Part shown: in pieces, positions 22,606 to 33,738 of the stretch
How positions within the stretch are numbered: the stretch's first letter is position 1
Layout: each line of letters opens with the position of its first letter
Origin: Pomphorhynchus laevis
Taxonomy: Eukaryota; Acanthocephala; Palaeacanthocephala; Echinorhynchida; Pomphorhynchidae
Assembly: GCA_012934845.2 (NCBI GenBank)
Contig: WNNJ02003541.1
Location: 148,147 to 212,146, forward strand
DNA: 64,000 bases
Direction: 5' to 3'
Program-made: the position numbers and the translations under genes
The notes under the pieces: model-generated
Databases searched by the model: none
The model's input: the letters and a program-made list of their open reading frames with translations, nothing else
Told to the model about the DNA's origin: nothing

Positions 22606-23489
22606 GTGGGGAAATGCTTAAGCGATAAAAGTATCGACGAGATGGGCCAATCCTTACTTGAGATAAGTCTTGGATATAGTGACGACCCTTCTTCGCCAAT
22701 CTTTTCTATGTGCGACCTTTCACTGCCCGCGACCCAGACAGTCGAGGTTGTTCATGACTCCGATATTCGGACAGCTCCCGTCGTCAAAGACGACCATTTC
22801 GCGTTTGTCATGCATATCATGCGACTCATGTCTCCGCGACGACCATTGGCAAATCACTCCACAACCAATCAACTGAATAATGCGTCTTTGTCTTCGAAAG
22901 TTTTTGAATTTCTATTCAAAAATACCAGCATGTATAATTAAACAATTCAGATGAAGTTACCCCACTGATGCTTACTATAGGTTTTAAAGATTTTGAGGTG
23001 GTAATGCTCACTGCTCACGGTGGAAGTCCTAATAACGTGTACTCGGCAGGCAATAGTTCAATTAAAAGTGTAATCTTGAGCGAAAATATAGATCTTAAGT
23101 ACCTATTACAGCATGGACTAAATCCAAATTTATGCTACAATGAAGATAGCCACAGTACGCTTTTACATTTGGTTGCTCGTATGGGTAGTATTCGGCAGGT
23201 TCGACTTCTGATTGAATATAATTCAAGCTATCAAATACAGAATACAGATGGTCAAGCTGCGATTCACCTTGCAACAATGTGAGATTATGCAGAAATAGTT
23301 GAGTTTCTAATTTGATCGGGAGATGTTATGAACCGTATAGATTTTGAAAAATTGACACCAGCTAACTACGTGAAACTATATGGAGCTATCCAAGTTGAAA
23401 AACCATTAAATGAGAACAGGGCTTTAATTCGACATGATTTATTGCTTAAACACGATCCATCATTCAAAGAATTTGATGGAGTCGAATAA
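22606..23489 (+). pseudogene. Ankyrin-repeat protein gene copy, broken
   Basis: An open frame of 111 codons from a GTG (22,606-22,941; acidic/Ser-rich, DKSIDEMGQSLLEISLGYSD) is followed after a frame break by ankyrin-type repeats: DEVTPLMLTIGFKDFEVV, then LKYLLQHGLNPNLC, then STLLHLVARMGSIRQVRLLI, then GQAAIHLATM-stop-DYAEIVEFLI-stop-SGDVMN, ending FKEFDGVE-stop. The two internal stops are TGA where Arg (CGA) would fit, consistent with C-to-T decay. No introns are visible, so a processed or transduced copy of a host gene is likely. Parent gene not identified. Confidence 0.65.
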
Positions 23490-24100
23490 GGATGGTTGTT
23501 TTACAAAACAATTGTTTGTTAATATTTTTTAATTATTTGACAATTAATATGTTTAATTGTAAATTTACCTTTGACACATGATTAAAATATAGCTATAATG
23601 GTCATATTTCTAAAATTTCGTTCATAAAGATTTCAAGGCTATCTGTGTCATCCAGCCATGCAAAAAATGTGTCATCAATATATCTGACGAAACAAAGTGG
23701 TTCTGTCATTGTATTACTACTCATCTTCAACCATAACCATATAGATGACAGCTAGTGTAGGTGCAAATAGTCTTCTTATTGCGGTTCCTAGCATTTGCAT
23801 GTAATAGCGGCTATTAAATTGTAAAAAGTTGTTTCTTGATATCAATTTTCTTGATATCACCTTAACATAAGTCTTGGTTATTATAATTCTTACAATAAAA
23901 TATCAGTATCCGTTGTTCGTTTATAAACATATTATAAAAAAAATTTTGGTTTCTTATAAACATACACAAATTACATTCCATATTGATTTTACTTGGGAAG
24001 CATTTTACGATTAATTACAATCAATCCAGTTCCTGATCAATCCAGGATTACTTACAATCAATCCAGTTCCTGATCAATCCAGGATTACTTAAACGGAACA
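23490..24100 (-). mobile_element. Penelope-like RT remnant and flanks
   Basis: Minus-strand reading of about 23,855-23,610 gives YYMQMLGTAIRRLFAPTLAV, IYMVMVEDE, then RQIYDDTFFAWLDDTDSLEI, matching the Penelope-like pattern 'MG(T)...FAPT.A.IYM...RYIDD.FF.W....L..F'. The catalytic YIDD reads IYDD here. The rest of the interval is AT-rich and unassigned. Confidence 0.65.
24015..24088. repeat. Two tandem copies of a 37-bp unit
   Basis: TTACAATCAATCCAGTTCCT and the following bases occur at 24,015-24,051 and again at 24,052-24,088, just upstream of the LINE A4 leader. Confidence 0.9.
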
Positions 24101-24144
24101 ATATAATAACATACAAGCGAATACCTCGTTGTCTCACGATTACA

Positions 24145-25362
24145 ATGACCAAAAAATATAAGAAGGGCAGAATCAATAACTCATTATCTGACGACTGTTA
24201 CACTCAGTTAGAAGTAGGCTGCGATGCGCCAAACTGTGATGTGTGGAGCATTGTCAAAGTCAAGAGTAAAGATCAGGCGATATATCACTTGCGATCATTC
24301 ATGTGCGGCTTTTGCAGTGCTGTTATACGAAGGGCTACGAGGAGTGAGCAAAACAAACCTACCGATGATAATGATAATAACCAATGTACCAATTCATGTA
24401 CAGACACCACAAAACAAGCCGATCAACTAGAGATCTCCCCTCACGTCCAGAGTAAAACACAACATGATAATAGCCTTTCTGTGGCTTCAACGCCAACTCG
24501 AGTGTGGAAAAGGGGACATGAGAGGTCATATACGATTACTAAGATAGTTTCTGATGACGATTCGCACATCATTTCATCTACGCTAGAAAATTACTTGCCT
24601 CCTAAATCAGTAGTAAATGCCACAAGTTCCAACATTGAAGTTGAACCTCAATGCCGGATGGGCGACAGTGTTTTACGGACTTCATTGAATTCAAAGCATG
24701 ATCTTATAAATGTTGCACCATGTGATAAGCCAATTATCGACAACAATGACACCAGTGTCCAAGCAAATTCGTCGTCCAGCTTGTGCACGTCTTCAGACAA
24801 CAGATCCCCAACCCATATAGCATCGAACTTTTCCCCTACAGAAAATAGTGAAGTTCGACATGCGAAGTCGGTTGAGATAACTCGGCATCATTATGACAGG
24901 TCATATAGCGTGTTATTCAGCGAACTTACTGAGTCCAATTCCGCAAACTCACAGGAACATATGGACCATGACGTGTCTATTTTGCGTAAGGTATTATCCC
25001 ATCTATTGCATGAAGGTGATGAAGAGTTAGCATCGTCTATACACGTGAAGAAGCTATTTCGGCTTGGTAAAAGAACACAAGAGAAACCAAGACTGTTGAA
25101 GGTGATATTGTCCTCTAGTGATCATGTGCGCATGTTGTTATCACGTGGATATCGTCTTAGGGGGTTGCCATTTCGTATCCTTCGTGATCTTGCGCCAGAT
25201 GAGCGATTACAATTACGAAAAGCAAACATCGAATTGAGACACCGGCTTTCTCAAGGTGAGGCTAATATATGCATACGGGATTTTCGGGTTGTCAAGTGGC
25301 GTCCTGTCGTACGTTGGAAACAGTTGGCTCCTTTAACTGTCGGGACCCCTGTTTCCATGTAA
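24145..25362 (+). CDS. LINE A4 ORF1 protein, intact, 405 aa
   Basis: Starts MTKKYKKGRIN. Residues about 24-60 form a Cys-rich finger: LEVGCDAPNCDVWSIVKVKS, then FMCGFCSAVI, resembling half of a PHD-type zinc finger. Residues about 75-250 are Ser/Asn-rich and likely disordered. Residues about 250-350 form the RRM-like block: YSVLFSELTES, DHDVSILRKVLSHLLHEGDE, KPRLLKVILSSSDHVRMLL. The tail is basic with LRDLAPDERLQLRKANIEL and CIRDFRVVKWRPVVRW. Expected role: nucleic-acid-binding chaperone of the LINE ribonucleoprotein. Intact from ATG to TAA. Function is inferred from position and motif plan. Confidence 0.88.
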   Translation: MTKKYKKGRINNSLSDDCYTQLEVGCDAPNCDVWSIVKVKSKDQAIYHLRSFMCGFCSAVIRRATRSEQNKPTDDNDNNQCTNSCTDTTKQADQLEISPHVQSKTQHDNSLSVASTPTRVWKRGHERSYTITKIVSDDDSHIISSTLENYLPPKSVVNATSSNIEVEPQCRMGDSVLRTSLNSKHDLINVAPCDKPIIDNNDTSVQANSSSSLCTSSDNRSPTHIASNFSPTENSEVRHAKSVEITRHHYDRSYSVLFSELTESNSANSQEHMDHDVSILRKVLSHLLHEGDEELASSIHVKKLFRLGKRTQEKPRLLKVILSSSDHVRMLLSRGYRLRGLPFRILRDLAPDERLQLRKANIELRHRLSQGEANICIRDFRVVKWRPVVRWKQLAPLTVGTPVSM

Positions 25363-28253
25363 ATTCAGAGAACACTGACCATTCCTTAGGGTATCTGATT
25401 GTATTTGATAGACCGTGCCTTAGTAAAACCAAAAAGGATTCCAATGCAACTCGTTGCTATTTATCGGTAGGTTATTCAAATTTACGAAGTCTTCCTGCAC
25501 AACTTGTAGAGCTTCGATACCATGTTGAGGTTAATGCGTATGATATATTCTGTGTTAGTGAGTCATGGCTACATGAACACATCTTGGATGCCACTGTAAA
25601 TATTCCAGGTTATCGTCTACTTCGAGGGGACAGGAGGTCCAGTATGCGAGGGGGCGGTGTTGCAGTGTACGTTCGAGAACATTTGCTAATTTCTGGCATC
25701 GATCAAGTTTGTGATCCGCAAGGCTTGTTCGAGAGTATTACCTTTCATATTGGGTATGATCGTGTTGGTATCAGTCTCTGCGTTGTATATCGCTCACCTT
25801 CTATGATCACTGATTGTAATCTTCTGAAGTCAGTATTGCGATCGATAAGTATCAGTTCTCATTTCCTTCTTCTAGGAGACTTCAACCTACCTAGATCAGA
25901 TTGGCGGCAAACAATATTTGATGATGGCACCGTCGTAGAAAGAGAAATATCCCACTTCCTCGCTGATGAACTCTTACTAGTACAACACATTCAAGAGCCC
26001 ACACGATTTTCTTCCCATAATAATGATACTATACTTGACTTAGTTTTTTCCAAACGTCTAAAAGACATAGCTCGAGTGGATTATCTTCCACCGATAGGTA
26101 ACTCTGACCACTGCGTGCTATCACTACAGGTCACCCCAAACTTTAAATTCCGCCATTTTACGGCTCCCATCGTAAAACGGGTTTGGTCAAAAGTGCTTGA
26201 TGAGCAAATTTTATCTTTCTGTCAACGTCGTCCACTATCTTTAACAAATACTAAAGAAGTCTCACTAAAAGTGATTGGGGATTACCTTTTAGGTATTTCT
26301 GACGTGTTTGCACCAAAGCGTATCATCTCGCCAAATACTAAATATCCTGTTTGGTTCGATAAGGACCTGAGATTGATGTTGCGAGTACGAAATCGTCTTT
26401 GGAAGTTATCTCGTTCGCTTCCGTATTACGCCAACATTTATAGGTATCTTAGGAACGTCTGTACTCGTATGAAAACGTTAAAACGTGATAAATTCGAATC
26501 TACAATCATCAAGGAAGTTAATCACAACCCCAAGCTATTTTGGTCATATGCTCGGCAAAACGGAACGCTCAACTCTGCAATAAAGCATGTGCACTCTGAA
26601 TGTGGCTTGATTACAAATGAAAATGATATAGCTGAGACCTTCGCATCCTCGTTCTCTTTATCCACTTTACCACATTGCGATTCTCATATGATATGGTACG
26701 GGTGCTCTATCCCTCCGCGTAATGAATCCCGGCCAATTTGCGTTACTGAAATTCAAGATTATCTCAATAATATTCGTCCTTTTAGCGCAGCTGGCCTCGA
26801 TAACATCTCCCCATACCTGCTCAAAGCTTTATCGAGTTACCTGGCACCATTCCTGACTATTATCTTTGATAAAATTCTGGCCACTGGCAGTGTCCCAGAA
26901 GATTGGAAAACTGCAACCGTTGTTCCTATTCCCAAAAATTTTTTTGCATCATCCTGTGGTGATTATAGGCCAATAAGCTTAACATCTTCTCTGTGCAAAG
27001 TTCTCGAACGCGCCATCAGCACTAGAGTCTACGATCATCTTGTCTCTCTTGGTATACTATCGTCCGCTCAACATGGTTTTCGTCACTCCCGTTCTTGTTT
27101 GACGAACTTGCTTACCGCGCGCGAAACTTGGACCCAGTCGTTAAGTTTTGGTAGCTCACTCGATATAATCTTTATTGATTTTTCGAAAGCCTTCGATCGC
27201 GTCCCTCATGATGGGATGATTAGGTTGTTAGCACACTACGGAGTATCCTCTATGTAATGCAATTGGATTTGTGATTTTTTGGACGGGAGATCATTTCAGG
27301 TGAGGGTTGGCAATAGCATGTCTTCTACTAGGTTAGTTAAATCCGGAGTTCCGCAAGGTACAGTCCTTGGTCCCTTGCTTTTTATTATATTTCTCAATGA
27401 TCTTCTGTTACGCATAAACAGTCCCTGCCTGGCATTCGCAGACGATGTGAAAGTGTGGTGCGATAGCATCTCAGATCCTGATGGCCGGCATCTACAACAT
27501 GATCTCCAGACAATCTACGACTGGAGCAGTGCTACCGGTATGACCATAAATGTAGATAAGTGCGTTCATATGAAACTAGGCAAATGTAAATCTGATCATG
27601 AATTCTATTTAGGATGTTATAAGCTTCACAACATTTCTGTTCATAGAGACCTAGGGATTATTTTGAATAACGACCTTAAAACACGACCGAATACCGATTA
27701 TATCTACGGTAAAGCCATGAAGGCCTTGTATTGTATTAAGAACACATTTAGTAAGCTACATCCAAAATTATTTAAGCATCTCTACTGTGCGTTAGTCCGT
27801 CCGCATGTGGAATACTGCATCGCATCAACTTTTCCATCCACCAAGGCTGAGATGAAAAAGACCGAGTCGATTTTACGTAGAGGAACCAAACTTTGCATTA
27901 CATCTCTTTATTCTTACAATGAGCGCCTAGCTTGCTTAAAAATGCCTTCAACGGCCCAGAGGCTACTATATTTAGATATTGTAGCGATGTGGCATTTGGT
28001 TCGTGGAAAAGAGGGGTTCCCATCCAATTCGATAAAATTGAGAAATTCGAGTCGCAGAGGTCACTCCCTTACGTTATTTAAATTCCCCCATGGCAAAATA
28101 AGGAGTGTGAGTAGGCTTTCCCACCGCGCATTGAATGTTTGGAATTCGCTGCCTGAAGACGTCGTCAATGCTACTAGCAATAGACACTTCAAGAAGATGC
28201 TGCTGAAGTGGATTGTGAACTCTAATTTGGATTCGTGGATGTATTTTAATTGA
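25269..28253 (+). pseudogene. LINE A4 ORF2: endonuclease + reverse transcriptase, one nonsense codon
   Basis: About 993 residues in one frame. The endonuclease domain (about residues 50-300) has SNLRSLPAQLVELRYHV, CVSESWLHEH (catalytic Glu), RGGGVAVYV, LCVVYRSPS, LLGDFNLPRSDW and GNSDHCVLSL. The RT (about 490-800) has DYRPISLTSSLCKVLERAI, QHGFRHSRSCLTNLLTARE, FIDFSKAFDRVPHDGM, GVPQGTVLGPLLF and LAFADDVKVW. The C-terminal region has HRDLGIILNN, SILRRGTKLC and RRGHSLTLFKFPHGKI. The only lesion seen is TAA at 27,255-27,257 (after GVSSM), just before CNWICDFLDG; a one-base change from TTA (Leu) would explain it. Sister copy A3 has LCKW at this place. Confidence 0.9.
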
Positions 28254-28335
28254 TATTTTAAAATGTAATTTGTGAACAGTTGAAACAGCCATTTGCGGCT
28301 AGTAACTTGTACACTATAATAATAATAATTCTGCT

Positions 28336-28680
28336 GACCATAATATAAAGTTTTTATTATAATTTTTTAAAATTATTCACACAAGGATGAATAATTCATC
28401 ACATAGTTCATCACATGAATGATTATTACAAGACGACCTTCATATTCACAGGCGATCACAAAAGTAATTCGGCATTATAATATGTGAATATAATTAGAGC
28501 TTGCCCCCGGGTCGCGAGCTATACGGCATTATATTTGTTATAATGTTTAACAAATATAATGTTAAAAATCTTGATAACTAACTACTTACATTTCGCTCGC
28601 TACTTACAACTTACGACTACTTACAACTAACGACTACTTACAACTAACGCGAACTACTTACAACTAACGACTTGCAGACT
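28336..28680. repeat. Spacer with 17-bp tandem repeats and an inverted-repeat arm
   Basis: 28,501-28,540 is the reverse complement, with few mismatches, of 33,177-33,216, so these arms flank LINE B2. 28,582-28,670 holds about five units related to CTACTTACAACTAACGA (17 bp). The remainder is AT-rich and unassigned. Confidence 0.8.
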
Positions 28681-28729
28681 AACGGAGTTTAAACACTCTT
28701 GATTATAACTAATTAATTGATATCTTATT

Positions 28730-30080
28730 ATGGCAAAGAGAAAGCTAACTAAAAATGTCGGCCAGCAACTCAAGTCAGTCAAGGAACCTTACATCGAAAA
28801 GCAAATTGGATGGGACAACAAGAACTCCAATGTTTGAACCCACGTTGCCATTCCTTTCACTGACGAGGACAACGTTTCAAGACGGAATTTCCTCTGCGGC
28901 TTCTGTTGTGCTGCCCTCGTAGGTAAGATAATGAAGCATGGCCACTTGAACGGTGGAGACGTTTTGGAGGCTAACGAAACAGAGTTGTGCTCAATAAATG
29001 AACTTAATGATGTCTCTCGGTCGACTCAGACCGTTGTTATACATGGACAATCAACAAACGACAAAATATCTTCCAAGCTATCGTCGTCATCCATTTGCTT
29101 ACTAACTCATTCACCATCTATGAATCCCGTTCTTGAAACTTCTCACACCCTCCTCGTTTAACTACGGATAAAACTTCACTTAATCTTCATCTTCCTAACA
29201 TGCAAACAGTAAAGGCATTCATCTCGTACCACATCATTTTTCCTATTCATCCCCACATCTAAATACATCTCATACCTCTTTCTTCTCTTCACGTACTCCT
29301 TACTCTACCTCCACCGTATCACTTCTCAATAATTTACATCCTTCTGTCAAAATTATCTCCAGTAACATCTCCGTCAACCTATTCAACAATCCACTTCTGT
29401 CACACATGCTCCAACCGTATCACCTATCAATAATTTACATCCTTCCGTCAAAATCATCTCCAGTAACATCTCCGATCAACCGATTCAACACTCCACTCCT
29501 GTCACACATGCTCCAAACTATCTTAAATCTTCACTTAGCACCTCTGTCATTCCCACGTTTATCTGCTCTTCTGCCTCTACCCCTACCAGGTATGTCCGTC
29601 CACCACAACGTAATCGTTTTCCTTCGCGCGATCGATGCATTATCATATCTAATTTAAAGGTTTCCGAATCTGCTTCTCCTCAATGTCGCCTCGATGATGA
29701 TGTATCTGCTTTCAGGTATATCCTAGCAACCATACTTCCTGATAATAATCCATCCCGCTTCAATAATATCGCTCCTGTATCTTTGATCCGTTTAAACAAA
29801 TCCACTAAATCCAATCATCTCAGTCCTCCACTCCTAAAGATTGTTTTCCGACATAGTTCACATGCATCCTTGATACTTTCCCAACGTTTTAAACTTCTTA
29901 CCAATTACTAGTCGTATCTTTCCTGACCGCTCCCCTTCTGATATTGCCCAGCTCAATTTAGCTCGCATTGAGAAACATCGACGTGAAACAAACGGTGAGT
30001 CATCTCTATCAATCCGTAAAATCAACGGAAATTTTCACGTCCTACGCACAGGCCAAAAATCAGATGGCGTCCCGTCTCTC
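28730..30080 (+). pseudogene. LINE B2 ORF1
   Basis: Begins MAKRKLTKNV. The finger remnant is THVAIPFTDEDNVSRRNFLC then GFCCAALVGKIMKHGH. Later frames hold CIIISNLKVSES, DDDVSAFRYILATILPD, PPLLKIVFRHSSHASLIL and PDRSPSDIAQLNLARIEKHR, matching the RRM-like block and basic tail of B1. Broken by a TGA in the finger and several shifts. Confidence 0.75.
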
Positions 30081-32957
30081 CATCAGTCTTCTTTGCCAGT
30101 CGATCTCGCTCCTGAACATACTTTTCGTCTTAGTCTTTTTAACATTCGCTTCATTTTTTCATAAAGCTGATCTGCTACTTGATATCTTCGATCAATTATC
30201 TCTCGATATTCTCTGCATTACTAAATCCTGGCACTGATTCCGACGATCTTGCTATTTGTTGTCTATGTCGCTCTGGTTGTTATTTAGTTGAATCAGCTCG
30301 TCCAATTGTCTCTTCCACATCTACTGCTTCTAACCATGGCGGTATTGTTGTCATTGCTCGTCACCCAATGTCTCTTACGTAAAATTAACGTTAACATCCG
30401 TTACACTTCGTTCGAATTACTCATATGCAGATTATCAACTCCTTTCCCTCTGGAACTTGTGATTGTATACCATCCAGGTTCAGTTGCCCCCTCACGTATG
30501 TTCTTTAACGACCTTGCATATCTTATATCTCACTGTTAATTGTCTTATACTCCTTCATTTGTTATCAGTGACTTTAACATTCTTCTTGATCGCCCAGCAG
30601 ACTTAAATATATCACTTTAACCAATCATTTTTCTGATTTTAACTATAAATTACTTATAAGACACCCAACTTATATTCTCGGCGGTGCTCTCGACATCATT
30701 GCTGTTCCTAACTGCTTCAATGACTATACCTCCTTGTCAATTACTGATCCTGGTTTGTCCGATCATTTCCTTGTCACTCTTACCCGTCCCGTCCTTCTTC
30801 CCCGCATCCACTATTATCCACACAAAGTCGACCCTGGAAACTTCTCGATATTAATATTCTCTGCACAGCCTTACTCAATTCTTTACTCTTTCACTTCCTC
30901 TAAACTATCTCTCTTCCGATGATCTCTGCATTCCGTTTGATTCCGAACTTACGTCGATCCTCAATAACCTTCTGCCTAGTCGAATCCGACGTTCTCAGCG
31001 CTGGCGCCATGCTCCCTGGTTCGATTCTGACTGTAGTATTTCTAAGCGTCGACTCCGCCACTCTTTTCGTATGTATAATCGCTTTCTTAAACGTTCTTCC
31101 TACTCACTCCATCCAAATCTCAGTGATTCCTACCTTTCTCTACGCCGTTCACATCTTATTCTTATACGTACTAAACGTACTCTCTTTTGGCGAAATCTAC
31201 TCGAGTCATCTTCCAACTAAATCTCACTGGAACATCTTAAACTCAATTCTTTCACGATCATCTACCCCTTGTAATATAAATCCTGATGAATTTTCTTCTT
31301 ATCTACAAACTAAGCTATCTAATTTACTTTCCCTACTACCCATAGCCCCTTGTACCCACTCTTCTCTTTAAATACTTCCCTCCCAGAACTATTCCACCTT
31401 CTTCCCGTTTCGTCTGATGAAGTTTCTTCGGTTCTGCTGTCATTACCTAATAAAACCTCTCCTTCTGACCCAATTCCCACTCACTTGCTTAAAAATATCT
31501 GCTCCTCTATCTTACCCTTCCTAACCACATTGTTCAACTCGTCCATCCGTAGCCGTACATTTCCTTCCATCTGGAAATGCGCCACTGTTCGTCCTCTCAT
31601 CAAAAAGCAATCTCTCGACTCCTCACTACCATCTTCGTACCGTCCTAATCTCACTTCTCCCAACCCTCTCTAAACTCCTTAAGCGTCTCGTTCTTGAGCA
31701 AGTTAATACATATCTCTTTTTCTCCAACTTATTTCCTTCATTCCAAGCCGCTTTTCGCTCTAATTACTCTACCGAAATTGCCTGTTTTAAAGTTTATAAT
31801 GACTTACTCATATCGCGCGATCATAAATTATGTAGTGTCATAGTTTCTCTTGATCTATCGTCTGCTTTTGACATCGTCGATCACTCGATTCTTCTCTATC
31901 GCCTTCGTCATGATTATGACTTCTCTTTACCCACTGTATCATGGTTTTCTTCATATCTATCAAACCGTACATTTCGCGTCTATTCTAACTCTTCTCTCTC
32001 CCATCCTACGTCCATTCCGTCCGGTGTTCCACAAGGCTTAGTATTAGGCCCTATGCTTTTCTCTTCTTCTCGGTGATTTGTCTTCGATTTCTCAATACAT
32101 TTAACTTACATGTTATGCAATATGCTGATGACATTCTCATCTATGCTCATGCACCTGTTTATCGTATTCACGATCTTAGTGTTTCTGCTTTCCGACTGTC
32201 TTGTCTCAATTTCCAATCATCTTTCTTCCCTTCGCCTTTCTCTGAATCCTGATAAATACAAAATAATGTGGATCCTTTCTCGATGCTTCGGCGTAGAACC
32301 TTTCTCCGTATCACGAAATTCTACAATTATCCCTATCGTTGACAATCTCGTTTTCCTAGGCTTCCATTTCGACAACAGATTTTCACTTAAACCTTATGTT
32401 AAAGATAAAGTGCGCTCATCTACCCTGATTCTCCGCAACCTCCGTCAAATTCATAAATTGTTCGATTTCCCTTCATTTATGACTTTCATATCTTCTCTCA
32501 TGTTCTCAAGACTTGATTACCGTCTTAGTCTACTTTCCAACTCACCTAAATCTACTCTTCTTCCCCTACAACGCATCATCAATGCAGCCGTTCGGGTAGT
32601 CCTCCGTCTTCGTCGTTTGATCATACATTCCACCGTCTTGTTTCTCTCGATTTGCCTACCATTTTTTGTCATGTTCAAATTCGTCTTCTTATCATTCCTT
32701 TTCGCCTTCTAACTTTTCATACCCTTTCATTTATCAACCTTTCTTTTCTAGACAATTCTCGTCCTGTTTACTATTCCTTGCGTTCTCGTAATTCTCTACT
32801 TTTACATGTTATAACCTACTCTACCTCTTTGGGTTTGCGCTTCTTTGTTTTGGCTGCTACTCTCTCTCGTGGAATCATCTGCCCGTTCATATCCACCATT
32901 CAACATCATCGTCGTGCTTCAAACGCTAAATCCGATCCTATTTCAACAATTAAGTAA
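30081..32957 (+). pseudogene. LINE B2 ORF2: endonuclease and reverse transcriptase
   Basis: Endonuclease pieces at about 30,120-30,600 (LDILCITKSWH, SDFNILLDRP). RT pieces from about 31,380: [70 protein letters not shown] read across shifted frames, [31 protein letters not shown] and [19 protein letters not shown]. It ends at a TAA at 32,955. Catalytic YADD is still readable. Heavily frameshifted. Confidence 0.8.
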
Positions 32958-33030
32958 TTTATCTGTAACTTTTGCCGTGTTCTTTTTTTGTTAGTGGTCA
33001 TGTAAGCGTGCAGTTGGCACGCATCTTCCA

Positions 33031-33738
33031 CTTTAAATAAGTTATTATTAATAATATTTAACGGTGGGAACAGAATTAATTGGGTTATAGAAACCATCAC
33101 AGTCCATTAGCAGTCAAATTCCTATGACTAATTGTTTCCAATATCCAGTTGTACTTTTTCCCCTTTTACTAAGCAGTAACAAATATAATGCCGTATAGCT
33201 CACGACCTGGGGACATGCAGCGATAATATTTATATAATGTACTGCCGAATCAGCTTTATGTTTGCCTGTGGACTAACACTATTAAAATCTGGACCATACT
33301 GAAGAAGCTCAATAAGCAGAAAACGGTCTAGTAATTTGATTGATGATGAACTATGGTGGTTTTCAATACCCAGATATATCCGTTCCCCCGTTTACTTATT
33401 AGTAACAACTATAATGCCGTATCGCTCTGAGATACATGGACAGGCTTCAATAATATATATAATAAAATCCTCGTTATATATAATTCGAGCGATTATATAT
33501 ATAATTATATATAATTAGAGCGATTTATTTAGATATATGTATATATACTAACTGTACTAGGAGTGATAATGAAGTTTGCACTGCATGTATATATACTGAC
33601 TGTACTTCATAAAAATATATCAATTGGATGTACTCATCCTGGCAAGTGTGTTAGTTCTCGAACTATATATAATATACATATAATGTATTTGTTAAATAAT
33701 TTTAACTATTGATGTATAAACGTTTTGATAATTTGCAG
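33031..33738. other. Sequence upstream of the S-adenosylmethionine synthetase start; diverged 225-bp tandem repeat
   Basis: 33,140-33,240 and 33,365-33,470 are diverged direct copies about 225 bp apart (AATATCCAG ... ATAATGCCGTATAGCTC versus AATACCCAG ... ATAATGCCGTATCGCTC). A TATA microsatellite follows (33,440-33,560). An AG splice acceptor (TTTGCAG, 33,732-33,738) lies immediately before the start codon, so an untranslated 5' exon and the promoter must lie further upstream; I cannot place them. Confidence 0.6.

Larger units (their letters stand above)
24095..28335 (+). mobile_element. LINE family A copy A4 (CR1-like), best preserved
   Basis: Complete LINE plan: leader of about 50 bp, an uninterrupted ORF1, an ORF2 with a single in-frame stop, and a 3' UTR with GCGGCTAGTAACTTG and a short AAT-rich tail (about 28,315-28,330). 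ORF1 and ORF2 overlap by 94 nt in different frames, so ORF2 would need re-initiation or a frame change. Its low damage compared with other LINEs here makes it the youngest A copy. Confidence 0.9.
28681..33030 (+). mobile_element. LINE family B copy B2 (L2-like), near full length, decayed
   Basis: Leader, ORF1 from ATG at 28,730 (MAKRKLTKNVGQQLKSVKE, one TGA at the finger), ORF2 and the family 3' end (TCATGTAAGCGTGC at about 32,999, GCATCTTCCACTTTAAA). Coding order matches B1 throughout. Many frame breaks are spread over both ORFs, more than in B1, so B2 appears older. The coding strand is rich in C and T but less so than B1, consistent with decay. Confidence 0.88.

Noticed and set aside
22606-22941. 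Functional ankyrin-related gene starting at 22,606
   Set aside because: The frame opens with GTG, breaks before the repeats and meets two further stops; no splice sites were found that would rescue it.
28582-28670. Possible CRISPR-like array
   Set aside because: Units are contiguous 17-mers without unique spacers, in an animal-type genome.
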